NCBI GenBank assembly: GCA_003240855.1
Contig: QFNN01000004.1
Span: 1-61,777 of the forward strand
Source of the DNA: Sphingomonas sanxanigenens
GTDB lineage: Bacteria > Pseudomonadota > Alphaproteobacteria > Sphingomonadales > Sphingomonadaceae
Direction of reading: 5' to 3'
Length of the DNA stretch: 61,777 bases
The position numbers and the translations under genes were made by a program. The notes below the pieces were generated by a model. That model saw only the letters and a list, made by a program, of their open reading frames with translations. It was not told the DNA's origin and made no database searches. Below, in pieces: positions 49,714 through 59,785 of the stretch (within the stretch, counting starts at the first letter, position 1; each line of letters starts with the position of its first letter).

Positions 49714-50385
49714 ATGATGCGCCGCACTGCTCAACTTGCTTGTCTGCTCGCCGCCCCGATCATGGCCATGGCCGCGCCCGCCGCAGCCGCCGTCAAGATC
49801 ACGGAGTTCATGTATCAGGGCGCGGCGTCCGGCTCGCGCGAGTTTCTCGAGATCACCAATCTCGGCGCGATTGCCGTCGACGTCTCAAACTGGTCGTATA
49901 ATGACGACAATCCCAATAATCCGGTCAATTTCGGTTCGGCCTTCGGCTCGCTCGCGGCCGGCGAATCGGCGATCCTGACTGAAATGACCGCCGACGCCTT
50001 CCGCAGCTATTGGGGGCTGTCAGCGAGCGTGAAGGTCTTTTCGATCGGCGGCAACTCGAACCTTGGCGGTGAAGATACGATCAACATCTACAGCTCGACC
50101 GTGCAGAGCGCCGCGACGCTGGTCGACAGCGTGGCCTATTCCGGCACGACGCGCGGCGTCAGCCGCAACCTCGTCGTCGGCGGGACCAGCTTCGTCGACG
50201 CTGCGATGGGCGACCTGTTCGGCTCGGTCTATGCGCCCAGCACGCCCGCCGACCTTGGCAATCCCGGCCGTTACCCGGCCGCCAATGCCGGCGTTCCCGA
50301 ACCGGCGACCTGGGCCATGCTGATCGCCGGCTTCGGCCTTGCCGGCGCGGGCTTCCGCCGCCGCCGCGCCGCCGTTCTCGCCTGA
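49714..50385 (+). CDS. Secreted lamin-tail-like protein with PEPxxWA-CTERM sorting signal
   Basis: The 223-residue protein has a signal peptide (MAMAAPAAAA cleavage region), a lamin-tail-like beta domain (ITEFMYQGAASGSREFLEITN, ALAAGESAIL), and a C-terminal VPEPATWAMLIAGFGLAGAGF helix followed by RRRR. This PEPxxWA-CTERM signal is typical of sphingomonads and directs sorting at the cell envelope, presumably by an exosortase-like system encoded elsewhere. ATG 49714 has GGAGGAGG upstream; the TTG 12 bp earlier is not needed. Terminator follows the gene. Confidence 0.85.
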   Translation: MMRRTAQLACLLAAPIMAMAAPAAAAVKITEFMYQGAASGSREFLEITNLGAIAVDVSNWSYNDDNPNNPVNFGSAFGSLAAGESAILTEMTADAFRSYWGLSASVKVFSIGGNSNLGGEDTINIYSSTVQSAATLVDSVAYSGTTRGVSRNLVVGGTSFVDAAMGDLFGSVYAPSTPADLGNPGRYPAANAGVPEPATWAMLIAGFGLAGAGFRRRRAAVLA

Positions 50386-50402
50386 TCGGGCGACCGGACA
50401 TG

Positions 50403-50444
50403 AAAAAGGGGCGGCGTCCGCCGTGGACGCCGCCCCTTTTTTTT
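50403..50444. terminator. Bidirectional rho-independent terminator
   Basis: GGGGCGGCGTCC (50408-50419) pairs perfectly with GGACGCCGCCCC (50425-50436) around a 5-nt loop. Eight T follow on the plus strand and five A precede it, giving a T-run for the minus strand too. It separates the PEP-CTERM gene and the convergent etfA gene. Confidence 0.95.
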
Positions 50445-50459
50445 AAGGTCCGATCAGGA

Positions 50460-51389
50460 TCAGAGCTTGCTGGTCAGTTCCGGCACGACCTTGAACAGAT
50501 CGCCCACCAGTCCAATGTCGGCGACCTGGAAGATCGGCGCGTCCTCGTCCTTGTTGATCGCGATGATGGTCTTGCTGTCCTTCATGCCCGCGAGATGCTG
50601 GATCGCGCCCGAAATGCCGACCGCGATATAGACTTCGGGGGCGACGATCTTGCCGGTCTGGCCGACCTGATAGTCGTTGGGGACATAGCCCGCGTCGACC
50701 GCGGCGCGCGATGCGCCGACGCCCGCGCCCAGCTTGTCGGCCAGGGGCTCGATGATCGCGTGGAAGTTCTCGCTGTTCTGCAGCGCGCGCCCGCCCGACA
50801 CGATGATCTTGGCCGAGGTCAGTTCAGGCCGCTCGGACTTGGAGATCTCGGCGCCGACGAAGCTCGAAAGCCCCTTGTCGCCGGTCGAGCCCACGGCCTC
50901 GATCGTGCCCGAACCGCCGTCCTTGGCCGCCTTGTCGAAGGCGGTGCCGCGCACGGTGATCACCTTCTTGGCGTCCGACGACTGCACCGTGGCGATCGCA
51001 TTGCCCGCATAGATCGGGCGCGTGAACGTGTCCGCACTCTCGACCGAGAGGATGTCGCTGATCTGCATCACGTCGAGCAGGGCCGCGACGCGCGGCGCGA
51101 TATTCTTGGCCGTCGAGGTGGCGGGCGCGACGAAGGCGTCGTGATGGCCCATCAGCTCGACGATCAGCGGCGCGACATTCTCTGCCAGCGCATGATCATA
51201 GGCCGCGTCGTCCGCGACATGGACCTTGCCCACGCCCGCGATCTTCGCCGCCGCTTCCGCGACGCCGCCGACATCCTTGCCAGCGACCAGCAGATGGACT
51301 TCGCCCAGCTTCGATGCGGCGGTAACCGCGCTCAGCGTCGCGTCCTTGACCGCGCCGCCTTCATGTTCGACCCAAACCAGCGTCTTCAT
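50460..51389 (-). CDS. etfA: Electron transfer flavoprotein alpha subunit
   Basis: A 309-residue ETF alpha chain: MKTLVWVEHEGGAVK, the conserved C-terminal FAD-binding segment VSGGRALQNSENF, SRAAVDAGYVPNDYQVGQTGKIVAPEVYIAVGISGAIQHLAGM, DEDAPIFQVADIGLVGDLF. Together with EtfB it takes electrons from acyl-CoA dehydrogenases, three of which lie in this window, to ETF-ubiquinone oxidoreductase. It overlaps the etfB stop by 4 nt and ends in a strong bidirectional terminator. Confidence 0.96.
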   Translation of the reverse strand: MKTLVWVEHEGGAVKDATLSAVTAASKLGEVHLLVAGKDVGGVAEAAAKIAGVGKVHVADDAAYDHALAENVAPLIVELMGHHDAFVAPATSTAKNIAPRVAALLDVMQISDILSVESADTFTRPIYAGNAIATVQSSDAKKVITVRGTAFDKAAKDGGSGTIEAVGSTGDKGLSSFVGAEISKSERPELTSAKIIVSGGRALQNSENFHAIIEPLADKLGAGVGASRAAVDAGYVPNDYQVGQTGKIVAPEVYIAVGISGAIQHLAGMKDSKTIIAINKDEDAPIFQVADIGLVGDLFKVVPELTSKL

Positions 51390-52135
51390 GCCGCCACTCC
51401 CATCGCCTTAAGCTTGGCTACCAGTTCGTCCACATCGGCGACCTTCACGCCCGCCGAACGCTTGGCCGGCTCGGCCACGTGCAGCGTCTTGAGGCGCGGC
51501 GCAATGTCCACGCCGTAATCGGCGGGGGCCTTGGTCGCGAGCGGCTTGGACTTCGCCTTCATGATGTTGGGCAGCGAGGCGTAGCGCGGCTCGTTGAGGC
51601 GAAGATCGGTGGTGATGATCGCGGGGGCCTTCAGGCTGACGGTCTCGAGGCCGCCATCGACCTCGCGCGTCACCTTCACGGCGTCACCCTCGATCTCGAC
51701 CTTCGAGGCGAAGGTGCCCTGCGCCCAGCCGAGCAGCGCGGCCAGCATCTGGCCGGTCTGGTTGCTGTCGTCGTCGATCGCCTGCTTGCCGAGGATGACG
51801 AGCCCCGGAGTCTCTTCCGCCACGACCTTGGCGAGCAGCTTGGCGACGCCCAGCGGCTCGACCTCGTCGTCGGTCTGGATCAGGATCGCGCGGTCGGCGC
51901 CCATCGCAAGCGCCGTGCGCAGCGTTTCCTGCGCCTTGGCCGGCCCGATCGAGACGACGACGATCTCGGTCGCCGTGCCCTTTTCCTTCAGGCGGATGGC
52001 TTCCTCGACCGCGATCTCGTCGAACGGGTTCATGCTCATCTTGACGTTGGCCAGGTCCACCCCGGTCCCGTCGGCCTTCACCCGCGGCTTCACATTGTAA
52101 TCGATGACCCGCTTCACGGGGACAAGGATCTTCAT
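51386..52135 (-). CDS. etfB: Electron transfer flavoprotein beta subunit
   Basis: The 249-residue protein starts MKILVPVKRVIDYNV, with the AMP-binding and dimer-contact features FDEIAVEEAIRLKEKG, ALAMGADRAILIQ and LGKQAIDDDSNQTGQM. Its start at ATG 52135 is set by GGAGGGAAT; the longer reading is an extension into the intergenic repeats. It forms the heterodimer with EtfA. It follows sucC by 87 bp that contain a palindromic segment (52157-52177), so partial independence from sucC is possible. Confidence 0.95.
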   Translation of the reverse strand: MKILVPVKRVIDYNVKPRVKADGTGVDLANVKMSMNPFDEIAVEEAIRLKEKGTATEIVVVSIGPAKAQETLRTALAMGADRAILIQTDDEVEPLGVAKLLAKVVAEETPGLVILGKQAIDDDSNQTGQMLAALLGWAQGTFASKVEIEGDAVKVTREVDGGLETVSLKAPAIITTDLRLNEPRYASLPNIMKAKSKPLATKAPADYGVDIAPRLKTLHVAEPAKRSAGVKVADVDELVAKLKAMGVAA

Positions 52136-52156
52136 TGCATTCCCTCCATTCTCGTC

Positions 52157-52211
52157 ATTCCGGCCATGGCCCGGAATCCAGCCCGGCCGGGCCCCGGCCG
52201 GAAGCCGGGGC
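52157..52211. repeat. GC-rich palindromic extragenic segment between sucC and etfB
   Basis: ATTCCGG-CCATGGC-CCGGAAT (52157-52177) is a near-perfect palindrome followed by CCCGGCCGGGCCCCGGCCGG and a GCCGGGG. It lies between sucC and etfB on the minus-strand transcript. Sequences of the CATTCCGG...CCGGAAT type are frequent extragenic palindromes in sphingomonads; it may act as a weak terminator, a processing site, or an RNA stabiliser. Confidence 0.5.
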
Positions 52212-52222
52212 GACGCCAACAA

Positions 52223-53422
52223 TCAGGCGACCTTCTTCACCTCTGCGACGATCTTCTGGGCGGCGTCGCCCAGATCGTTGGCCGCGACGATCGGCAGGCC
52301 GCTATTCGCCAAAATGTCCTTGCCCTGCTGGACGTTGGTGCCTTCGAGGCGGACGACCAGCGGCACCGCCAGGTTCACTTCCTTCGCGGCCGCGACGATG
52401 CCGTCGGCGATGATGTCGCAGCGCATGATCCCGCCGAAGATGTTGACGAGGATGCCCTTCACCGCCGGGTCGCTCAGGATGATCTTGAACGCCGCCGTCA
52501 CCTTCTCCTTGCTCGCGCCGCCGCCGACGTCGAGGAAGTTGGCCGGGAACATGCCGTTCAGCTTGATGATGTCCATCGTCGCCATGGCGAGGCCTGCGCC
52601 GTTGACCATGCAGCCGATGTCGCCGTCGAGCTTGATGTAGGCGAGGTCGTATTTCGACGCCTCCAGCTCCATCGGATCCTCTTCGGTCTCGTCGCGCAGC
52701 TCCATCAGATCCTTGTGACGGAACATCGCGTTGGAATCGAAACCGACCTTGGCGTCGAGCACCGTCAGCTTGCCGTCGTCGGTGACCGCGAGCGGGTTGA
52801 TCTCGATCTGCGCGGCGTCGGTGCCGAGGAAGGCGTTGTAAACCTTGCCGGCCAGGCTCTCGGCCTGCTTGGCGAGGTCGCCGGTCAGCCCCAGCGCGGC
52901 GGCGACGGCGCGGCCGTGGTGCGGCATGAAGCCGGTCGCGGGATCGACGTCGAAGGTATGGATCTTCTCGGGCGTGTCATGCGCGACCGTCTCGATGTCC
53001 ATGCCGCCTTCGGTCGAGACGACGAACGCGACGCGGCCCGTGGCGCGGTCGACGAGGAGAGCGAGGTAGAACTCCTTCGCAATGTCGACGCCGTCGGTCA
53101 CATAGAGACGGTTGACCTGCTTGCCATGCTCGCCGGTCTGGACGGTGACGAGCGTGTTGCCGAGCATGTCGGCGGCCGCCGCGCGCACTTCCTCTTCGGT
53201 TTTGGCGAGGCGGACGCCGCCCTTCGCCTCGGGCGGAAGCTCCTTGAACTTGCCCTTGCCGCGACCGCCCGCATGAATCTGGGCCTTCACGACATAAAGC
53301 GGCCCGGGCAGCTTTTTCGAGGCTTCGACGGCCTCCTCCACGCTCATCGCGGCATATCCGGCCGGGACCGGCACACCGAACTTCGCAAGCAGTTCCTTGG
53401 CCTGATATTCGTGGATGTTCAT
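52223..53422 (-). CDS. sucC: Succinyl-CoA synthetase, ADP/GDP-forming beta subunit
   Basis: A 399-residue ATP-grasp protein: MNIHEYQAKELLAKFGVPVP, VKAQIHAGGRGKGKF, and the C-terminal CoA-ligase domain with GIMRCDIIADGIV and GTNVQQGKDIL. It catalyses substrate-level phosphorylation in the TCA cycle. sucD is not adjacent in this window; the gene is followed by etfB-etfA instead. That arrangement is common in sphingomonads. ATG 53422 gives the standard N-terminus. Confidence 0.95.
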   Translation of the reverse strand: MNIHEYQAKELLAKFGVPVPAGYAAMSVEEAVEASKKLPGPLYVVKAQIHAGGRGKGKFKELPPEAKGGVRLAKTEEEVRAAAADMLGNTLVTVQTGEHGKQVNRLYVTDGVDIAKEFYLALLVDRATGRVAFVVSTEGGMDIETVAHDTPEKIHTFDVDPATGFMPHHGRAVAAALGLTGDLAKQAESLAGKVYNAFLGTDAAQIEINPLAVTDDGKLTVLDAKVGFDSNAMFRHKDLMELRDETEEDPMELEASKYDLAYIKLDGDIGCMVNGAGLAMATMDIIKLNGMFPANFLDVGGGASKEKVTAAFKIILSDPAVKGILVNIFGGIMRCDIIADGIVAAAKEVNLAVPLVVRLEGTNVQQGKDILANSGLPIVAANDLGDAAQKIVAEVKKVA

Positions 53423-53546
53423 CTGGGGGCTTCCGCTGTTGGTAGGGAGTCGCGGGCGGCTAAAGCATAGCTTGGCCCGCAAGAAAAGTCCGGCTTTCGC
53501 CAGTTGCGCATTGTGCATGCGTCGAACGGGGCCGGCGCGACCATCC

Positions 53547-53855
53547 TCAGAGCTTCAGGCTGCAGCTCAGCGCCGCACGAGTCGTAACGGAAACCGTCTG
53601 GGGATCGTCGATCGCCCCGATGGCGTCGAGGAAGTCCTGAACGTTGCGCGCCTTGCCTGCCCGGGCGACTTCGCCCAGCCGGCGAAGCTGGCCGATCGAC
53701 AGTTTGGCGACCATCTTCTTCGCCATACATTCCGACATGCGCGGGGACAGGCCTGCATTTTCGAGCGCGTTGCGCACCCGTGTCTCGGGCGTCGCGCAGG
53801 ATGCGAGCATCAGCAGCGGCGCGAAAATCAGCAATCGTTTCATCCGGCGTTTCAT
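53547..53855 (-). CDS. Small lipoprotein of unknown function
   Basis: The 102-residue product starts MKRRMKRLLIFAPLLMLASCAT, a lipoprotein signal with the lipobox LASC (Cys20). The mature part is helical with a cysteine pair (SECMAKK and ALSCSLKL near the end). It has no recognised family. The start could be ATG 53855 or 53843. It lies between sucC and the divergent SMR gene, close to the 53.9 kb region where many short overlapping frames occur, and is the only plausible one on the minus strand. Confidence 0.65.
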   Translation of the reverse strand: MKRRMKRLLIFAPLLMLASCATPETRVRNALENAGLSPRMSECMAKKMVAKLSIGQLRRLGEVARAGKARNVQDFLDAIGAIDDPQTVSVTTRAALSCSLKL

Positions 53856-53978
53856 CCGGCCCTTTCTTGGGCGCGCATCGAGGGCTTTCAAGAGCAGCGC
53901 CGCCCGGCCTATAGGCGGGATCATGCCGATCGCCGCCGCCAGATGCCCGTTCATCGCCTTTTCCCGGCGCGGCCGCCG

Positions 53979-54311
53979 ATGAACGCCGCTGTCATGCTCG
54001 GCGTCGCGATTGCGGCGGAAGTGATCGCGACGTCCGCGCTCAAGGCGTCGGAAGGGTTCACGCGGCCGTGGCCGGCGATCGTCACGCTCATTGGCTATGG
54101 CGTCGCCTTCTACTGCCTGTCGCTCGCGCTGCGCACGATCCCGGTGGGCGTCGCCTATGCGATCTGGTCAGGCGTCGGCATCGTCGCCATTTCGATCATC
54201 GGGCTGGCGCTGTTCGGACAGCGGCTCGACTGGCCGGCGATCGCCGGCATCGGGCTAATCCTTGCGGGCGTGCTCGTCCTCAATCTCTTTTCATCGGGCG
54301 CCGGGGGCTGA
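53979..54311 (+). CDS. Small multidrug resistance (SMR/EmrE-like) efflux protein
   Basis: The 110-residue protein has four hydrophobic segments and the family pattern: Glu14 in VAIAAEVIATSALKAS, GFTRPWPA, the YCLSLALRTIPVGVAYAIWSGVG segment and the C-terminal AIAGIGLILAGVLVLN. Glu14 is the proton and substrate-binding residue. Length equals EmrE. It probably exports cationic drugs or quaternary amines as a dimer. It stands alone between two minus-strand genes. Confidence 0.92.
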   Translation: MNAAVMLGVAIAAEVIATSALKASEGFTRPWPAIVTLIGYGVAFYCLSLALRTIPVGVAYAIWSGVGIVAISIIGLALFGQRLDWPAIAGIGLILAGVLVLNLFSSGAGG

Positions 54312-54362
54312 CGCGCGTTGAGCGGCGGCTGGCTCCACCAGGGGCCGCAGGGTTTGCGCGCC

Positions 54363-54941
54363 TTAAATATCCTCGCGCCCGATCCACTTGCCGACCTGGG
54401 GCGGGATATAGTCGCCCAGCCGGTCGAGCAGGTCCGCCACCGCGCCCACCTCGATCAGCATCGATCGATGATCCTGCGTCAGGAATCCCGATCGCACCGC
54501 GCCGTCGAGGAAATCCACCAGCGCGTCATAATAGCCCGCGACATTGACGATCGCGCACGGTTTGGGATGCCAGCCGAGCTGCCCCCAGGTCCACACCTCG
54601 AACAGTTCCTCCATCGTGCCGATCCCGCCGGGCAGCGCGACGAAGGCGTCGGCCTTTTCCGCCATCAGCGCCTTGCGTTCGTGCATGTCGGCGGTGACGT
54701 GAAGCTCGCTGCAGCCCTTGTGCGCGACTTCGCGATCGACCAGCGCCTGCGGAATCACGCCGATCACCTCGCCGCCGCGGGCCAGCGTCGCGTCGGCCAG
54801 CACCCCCATCAGGCCCACATTGCCGCCGCCATAGACCAGCCCGATTCCCGCCTCCGCCAGCATCGCGCCCAGCTCGCGCGCCGCATCGGCGTGGACGGGG
54901 TCGTTCCCCAGGCTCGATCCGCAATAGACGGCAATCCTCAT
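54363..54941 (-). CDS. LOG-family cytokinin riboside 5'-monophosphate phosphoribohydrolase
   Basis: The 192-residue Rossmann-fold protein has GSSLGNDPVHADAARE, VYGGGNVGLMGVLAD, the PGGIGTMEELFE motif and WTWGQLGWHPKPC. LOG enzymes release a free base from a nucleoside monophosphate; in bacteria the physiological role is uncertain (cytokinin, purine homeostasis). ATG 54941 overlaps the lycopene cyclase stop by 4 nt, so it is co-transcribed with crtY. No plant-interaction gene lies nearby. Confidence 0.85.
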   Translation of the reverse strand: MRIAVYCGSSLGNDPVHADAARELGAMLAEAGIGLVYGGGNVGLMGVLADATLARGGEVIGVIPQALVDREVAHKGCSELHVTADMHERKALMAEKADAFVALPGGIGTMEELFEVWTWGQLGWHPKPCAIVNVAGYYDALVDFLDGAVRSGFLTQDHRSMLIEVGAVADLLDRLGDYIPPQVGKWIGREDI

Positions 54942-56098
54942 CGTTCGCTCCCCATCAAGGCCCTGAAGGTCTGCGATAGGGGCAGCGAGGGGCGTCCCGC
55001 AAGGATGCGCAGCTTGTCGGCGGGCGTCGACTGCATCGCGTTGAAGCGGTCGATCAGTTTGGGCGGCAGGCGATAAAGCCGCTCGAACAGGCGATAGCGC
55101 GCATCGTCGTCGGCGATGTGGAACAGCATCTTGGCGACCATGCGGTAGAAACTCCGCTCGCCCCAGGCGCGGGCCGCATGGACGCGCAGCGCCTCGTGGA
55201 GCGCGGGGCCGGCGAGGTCGGGCAGTTCCGCGACATATGCGGCCAGCCGCACTGCGTCGGCGACGGCGGCGCCGGTCGCGGGATGGAGCAAGGCGGCGCG
55301 CGCGCCGGCCTTGGCGGCATGCTCGCCCCCCGATTCCCAATAGCCGTCGAAGCCGCCGTCGAGCAGCATCGGCGTTACGCCCGCCTCCTCCGCCGTCATT
55401 TCGCCGACGCGCCAGCCATTCTGGTCGGCATAATCGTCGATCCGGCGGCGCATCTGGTGGGCATCGGCCAGCCGCCGGTCGCTAAAATAGCAGGCGGCGA
55501 CGAACAGCCGCCGCCTGTCGAGCGGCAGCACCTGCATGAAGTGGCAGCCATCCTGCTGCGGCGTCGCTGCGTCCATCACGATCGGCATCGCGATCCCGTG
55601 CGGCCGATCGAGCAGCAGCTCGCGCCCCAGATATTTGCGCCAGCGGACGTCGAGCAGCCCCAGATCGCCCGGACCGCGCGCGTCGATGACGCCGGCCGCG
55701 TCGATCGTCCGCCCGTTCGCCAGCACGACGCGCGTCGCCGAAGCGCGCGCGATCCGGGCGTGGACGGGGGTCTCGGGCGTCAGAACGCGCCGCAGCCCGG
55801 CGTCATGCTCGGCCGGGCGCACGGCATGGTAGCGGACGCCAAGCGACCGGCGATGCGCGGGAAAGACGACGTCATAGCCATTCCACGTCCGCGACAGGAA
55901 AGGCTCCACGATCCAGCGATGCTCGGGCTCGATATCATTGGCGGGGAAAGCCCAGACGCGCCCGCCGCCCAGCACCGGCTGCGCCTCGATCAGCCGCAAC
56001 GACAGATCGGGCCGCCGCACGCTCAGCGCGTGCGCGATCAACCCGCCGGCAAGCCCGCCGCCAAGTATGGCGAGGTCGCAGCGCATCGAACCGTCCAT
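54938..56098 (-). CDS. crtY: Lycopene beta-cyclase
   Basis: The 386-residue protein has an N-terminal FAD/NAD Rossmann motif (LAILGGGLAGGLIAHAL), RLIEAQPVLGGGRVWAF, DARGPGDLGLLDVRWRKYLG, GIAMPIVMDAATPQQDG and the C-terminal region FRALMGSER. It is the CrtY-type cyclase that converts lycopene to beta-carotene, consistent with the yellow-orange nostoxanthin/zeaxanthin carotenoids of sphingomonads. ATG 56098 and ATG 56086 are both possible. It heads an operon with the LOG gene. Confidence 0.9.
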   Translation of the reverse strand: MDGSMRCDLAILGGGLAGGLIAHALSVRRPDLSLRLIEAQPVLGGGRVWAFPANDIEPEHRWIVEPFLSRTWNGYDVVFPAHRRSLGVRYHAVRPAEHDAGLRRVLTPETPVHARIARASATRVVLANGRTIDAAGVIDARGPGDLGLLDVRWRKYLGRELLLDRPHGIAMPIVMDAATPQQDGCHFMQVLPLDRRRLFVAACYFSDRRLADAHQMRRRIDDYADQNGWRVGEMTAEEAGVTPMLLDGGFDGYWESGGEHAAKAGARAALLHPATGAAVADAVRLAAYVAELPDLAGPALHEALRVHAARAWGERSFYRMVAKMLFHIADDDARYRLFERLYRLPPKLIDRFNAMQSTPADKLRILAGRPSLPLSQTFRALMGSER

Positions 56099-56221
56099 CG
56101 CGCCCGGTTAGCGCATTTGTCGCCCGCGCGGAAATCGGCTTCTCCGCCCGCTCCATTTCGGGACGGCGCGTGCAGCCAAAGACGAGGCTTCCCACCGCCT
56201 GCAAAGCCGCCTACAGTCGCT

Positions 56222-56318
56222 GCATCCCCGGGGGGCCGCGCGAGCGGCTGAGAGGCGGCTGATCGGCCGCGACCCGCTGAACCTGATCCGGTTTACACCG
56301 GCGGAGGGAGCGGACAGC
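56222..56318 (+). ncRNA. TPP (THI-box) riboswitch
   Basis: The conserved core is clear: GGGG...GCTGAGAGG, then GACCCGCTGAACCTGATCCGG and the closing CCGGCGGAGGGA. These are the pyrimidine- and pyrophosphate-sensor halves of the thiamine pyrophosphate aptamer. It lies directly upstream of thiC, and the region after it (56323-56377) folds into hairpins that can hide the ribosome-binding site. Confidence 0.95.
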
Positions 56319-56350
56319 GCAAATGGTCCTGGGGACCATCGAGCAGGCCG

Positions 56351-56377
56351 CTCAATCTCCGTTACTAGGAGTTTGAG
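56351..56377 (+). promoter_or_regulatory. SD-sequestering hairpin, riboswitch expression platform
   Basis: CTCAA (56351-56355) pairs with TTGAG (56373-56377), and CTCC (56357-56360) pairs with GGAG (56368-56371), around a 7-nt loop, giving a near-continuous 10-bp stem. GGAG is the Shine-Dalgarno of thiC, 9 nt before its ATG. A further hairpin ATGGTCC/GGACCAT is at 56323-56339. Together they suggest translational control by TPP. Confidence 0.7.
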
Positions 56378-56380
56378 ACC

Positions 56381-58309
<1,929 letters not shown>

Positions 58310-58347
58310 GTCACGCTACCTAGGCCGCGTATGTGTGCTCAGTTTGA

Positions 58348-58548
58348 TCAAAGTGCGTGAGGAATTGGACGCTCCAAGTCGAACTCGACAGCCATCCCCA
58401 CAAATCGTTCGATCGGAACAATGTAGGGCGTGGGCTTAATGTCTGCATACTGATCAGCTAGACGCTCTGCTGCTGCGATCGGGTCATTGGCATACCCCTC
58501 AGCCCGTTGAGCTGCGAGGGTTTCTCGCACTTTGTCGGTCAGGCTCAT
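58348..58548 (-). CDS. Hypothetical small protein downstream of SDH-type protease
   Basis: A 66-residue protein with a helical N-terminus (SLTDKVRETLAAQRAEG) and a C-terminal part with PTPYIVPIERFVGMAVEF. No family is recognised. It starts 11 bp after the stop of the protease gene on the same strand and so is probably its co-transcribed partner. The region is less GC-rich than the surroundings, as expected for acquired DNA. Confidence 0.5.
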   Translation of the reverse strand: MSLTDKVRETLAAQRAEGYANDPIAAAERLADQYADIKPTPYIVPIERFVGMAVEFDLERPIPHAL

Positions 58549-58559
58549 ATACGGTCCTC

Positions 58560-59537
58560 TCAGAACGCCACATGGCGGCTGTGGAGATAGAATGGAAGCT
58601 TCAATCTATCGACATAACCCGTTAAGGGGTCGTTATATCCCCGGATCGCTTGCGTCAGGTCGGGGTCTTTTGAATAGTCATCAATCTCAATCCTAAGCTC
58701 TGCGAGCTTTACCACGTCGAGATTTCGACCATGTGACCGCCAGCGCTTATGATTTGCCAGCTCTCGAGCGATTTCCTCTGCCCGGTCGGCCTTCTCCGCA
58801 TCGGTGACAGCTGCGCCCGGGTTGGTCGTCCGATGCACCTTCCAATCTTTAAATTTGTACTGGACCAGCCATTTTTTCAGTAGATCAATCGATAAGTCGC
58901 GCCCCTGCTCAAAGAGCGCCAGCTTGGCCAGATCTATGCTTTTTAAGAGAACCACATCGGCGGGCGTCAGGGCCCCTTTATTGGTAATCTCTGCAACCTT
59001 ATCAAGGTAGCCTAAGGCAGGCACGTAATCGCCCGTATCGGGGGTTGGAACTTGCGGATCAATCGGTCCCAAGCTTGATGCGTAATCCATGTATATTTTG
59101 TCGCCAGCCATGCAAAAAATGGTGCCCGCTGACATGGCTACATCGGGTATGACAAAATTGACTTGGTCATAGTGCGCTCGCAAAACACCAACCATGCGCT
59201 CGGTTGTTTCAGCCGAACCTCCACCCGTTCGCAATACGATTGCGACCGCGCTCTCAGTTCTCTTGCTGGTATTTTTCACTACTTCGACGAAATTTCGGAA
59301 GTGCCTAAAATATTGCGGATATATACTGCCGTGATAGAAAATTACATCGCATTTCAGCTTGTCTTCAAGCAGCTCTGCTTGCTGATTGATAAGCTCGGTA
59401 ATCGAGCTGTCTAACAGATCTGGAACCATTTTACCCCCGCCCGTTGAACCTGCATAAGCCAAACGAATCATTGTAGGGAAGTGTTTTTTGCGGGACGGCT
59501 GAAGCAAGTTCAAATCTGTCAATAATGATACCGGCAC
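58560..59537 (-). CDS. SDH-family ClpP-fold serine proteinase
   Basis: A 325-residue protein of the SDH_sah/serine dehydrogenase proteinase type: a crotonase/ClpP-like beta-alpha fold with YHGSIYPQYFRHF, VLRTGGGSAETTERMV, and the nucleophile in AMSAGTIF (Ser136). The C-terminal 130 residues are helical. The GTG start at 59537 lies inside the YoeB gene (19-nt overlap); TTG 59522 and ATG 59471 are alternatives. Base composition is AT-richer than its neighbours. Function is unknown: peptide cleavage near membranes, or a defence role, would be speculation. Confidence 0.75.
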   Translation of the reverse strand: MPVSLLTDLNLLQPSRKKHFPTMIRLAYAGSTGGGKMVPDLLDSSITELINQQAELLEDKLKCDVIFYHGSIYPQYFRHFRNFVEVVKNTSKRTESAVAIVLRTGGGSAETTERMVGVLRAHYDQVNFVIPDVAMSAGTIFCMAGDKIYMDYASSLGPIDPQVPTPDTGDYVPALGYLDKVAEITNKGALTPADVVLLKSIDLAKLALFEQGRDLSIDLLKKWLVQYKFKDWKVHRTTNPGAAVTDAEKADRAEEIARELANHKRWRSHGRNLDVVKLAELRIEIDDYSKDPDLTQAIRGYNDPLTGYVDRLKLPFYLHSRHVAF

Positions 59538-59785
59538 TGCGCCACTTCCAGCGCCTGTGCATCGCCACTCCCCGTCACCCGATACACCAGCCGATGCTCA
59601 CGATTGATCCGGCGGGACCACCAGCCTGACATGTTCTGCGCCAGCGGCTCAGGCTTGCCCGTCCCGCGAAACGGATCGCGCATGCATTCCTTGATCAGCG
59701 CATTGACGCGCTCGACGATCTTGGCGTCCTCGCCTTGCCAATAGAGATACTCGTCCCACGCACGGGACGAGAAAGTCAGCTTCAC
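59519..59785 (-). CDS. Txe/YoeB family toxin
   Basis: The 88-residue protein has the RelE-fold features of Txe/YoeB: FSSRAWDEYLYWQ, RINALIKECMRDPF-like helix, GKPEPLAQNMSGWWSRRINREHRLVYRV, and the C-terminal QCRYHY with the catalytic His. Such toxins cut mRNA on the ribosome. GTG 59785 overlaps the antitoxin stop by 4 nt. The gene follows the antitoxin in the usual order. It appears intact. Confidence 0.92.
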   Translation of the reverse strand: MKLTFSSRAWDEYLYWQGEDAKIVERVNALIKECMRDPFRGTGKPEPLAQNMSGWWSRRINREHRLVYRVTGSGDAQALEVAQCRYHY

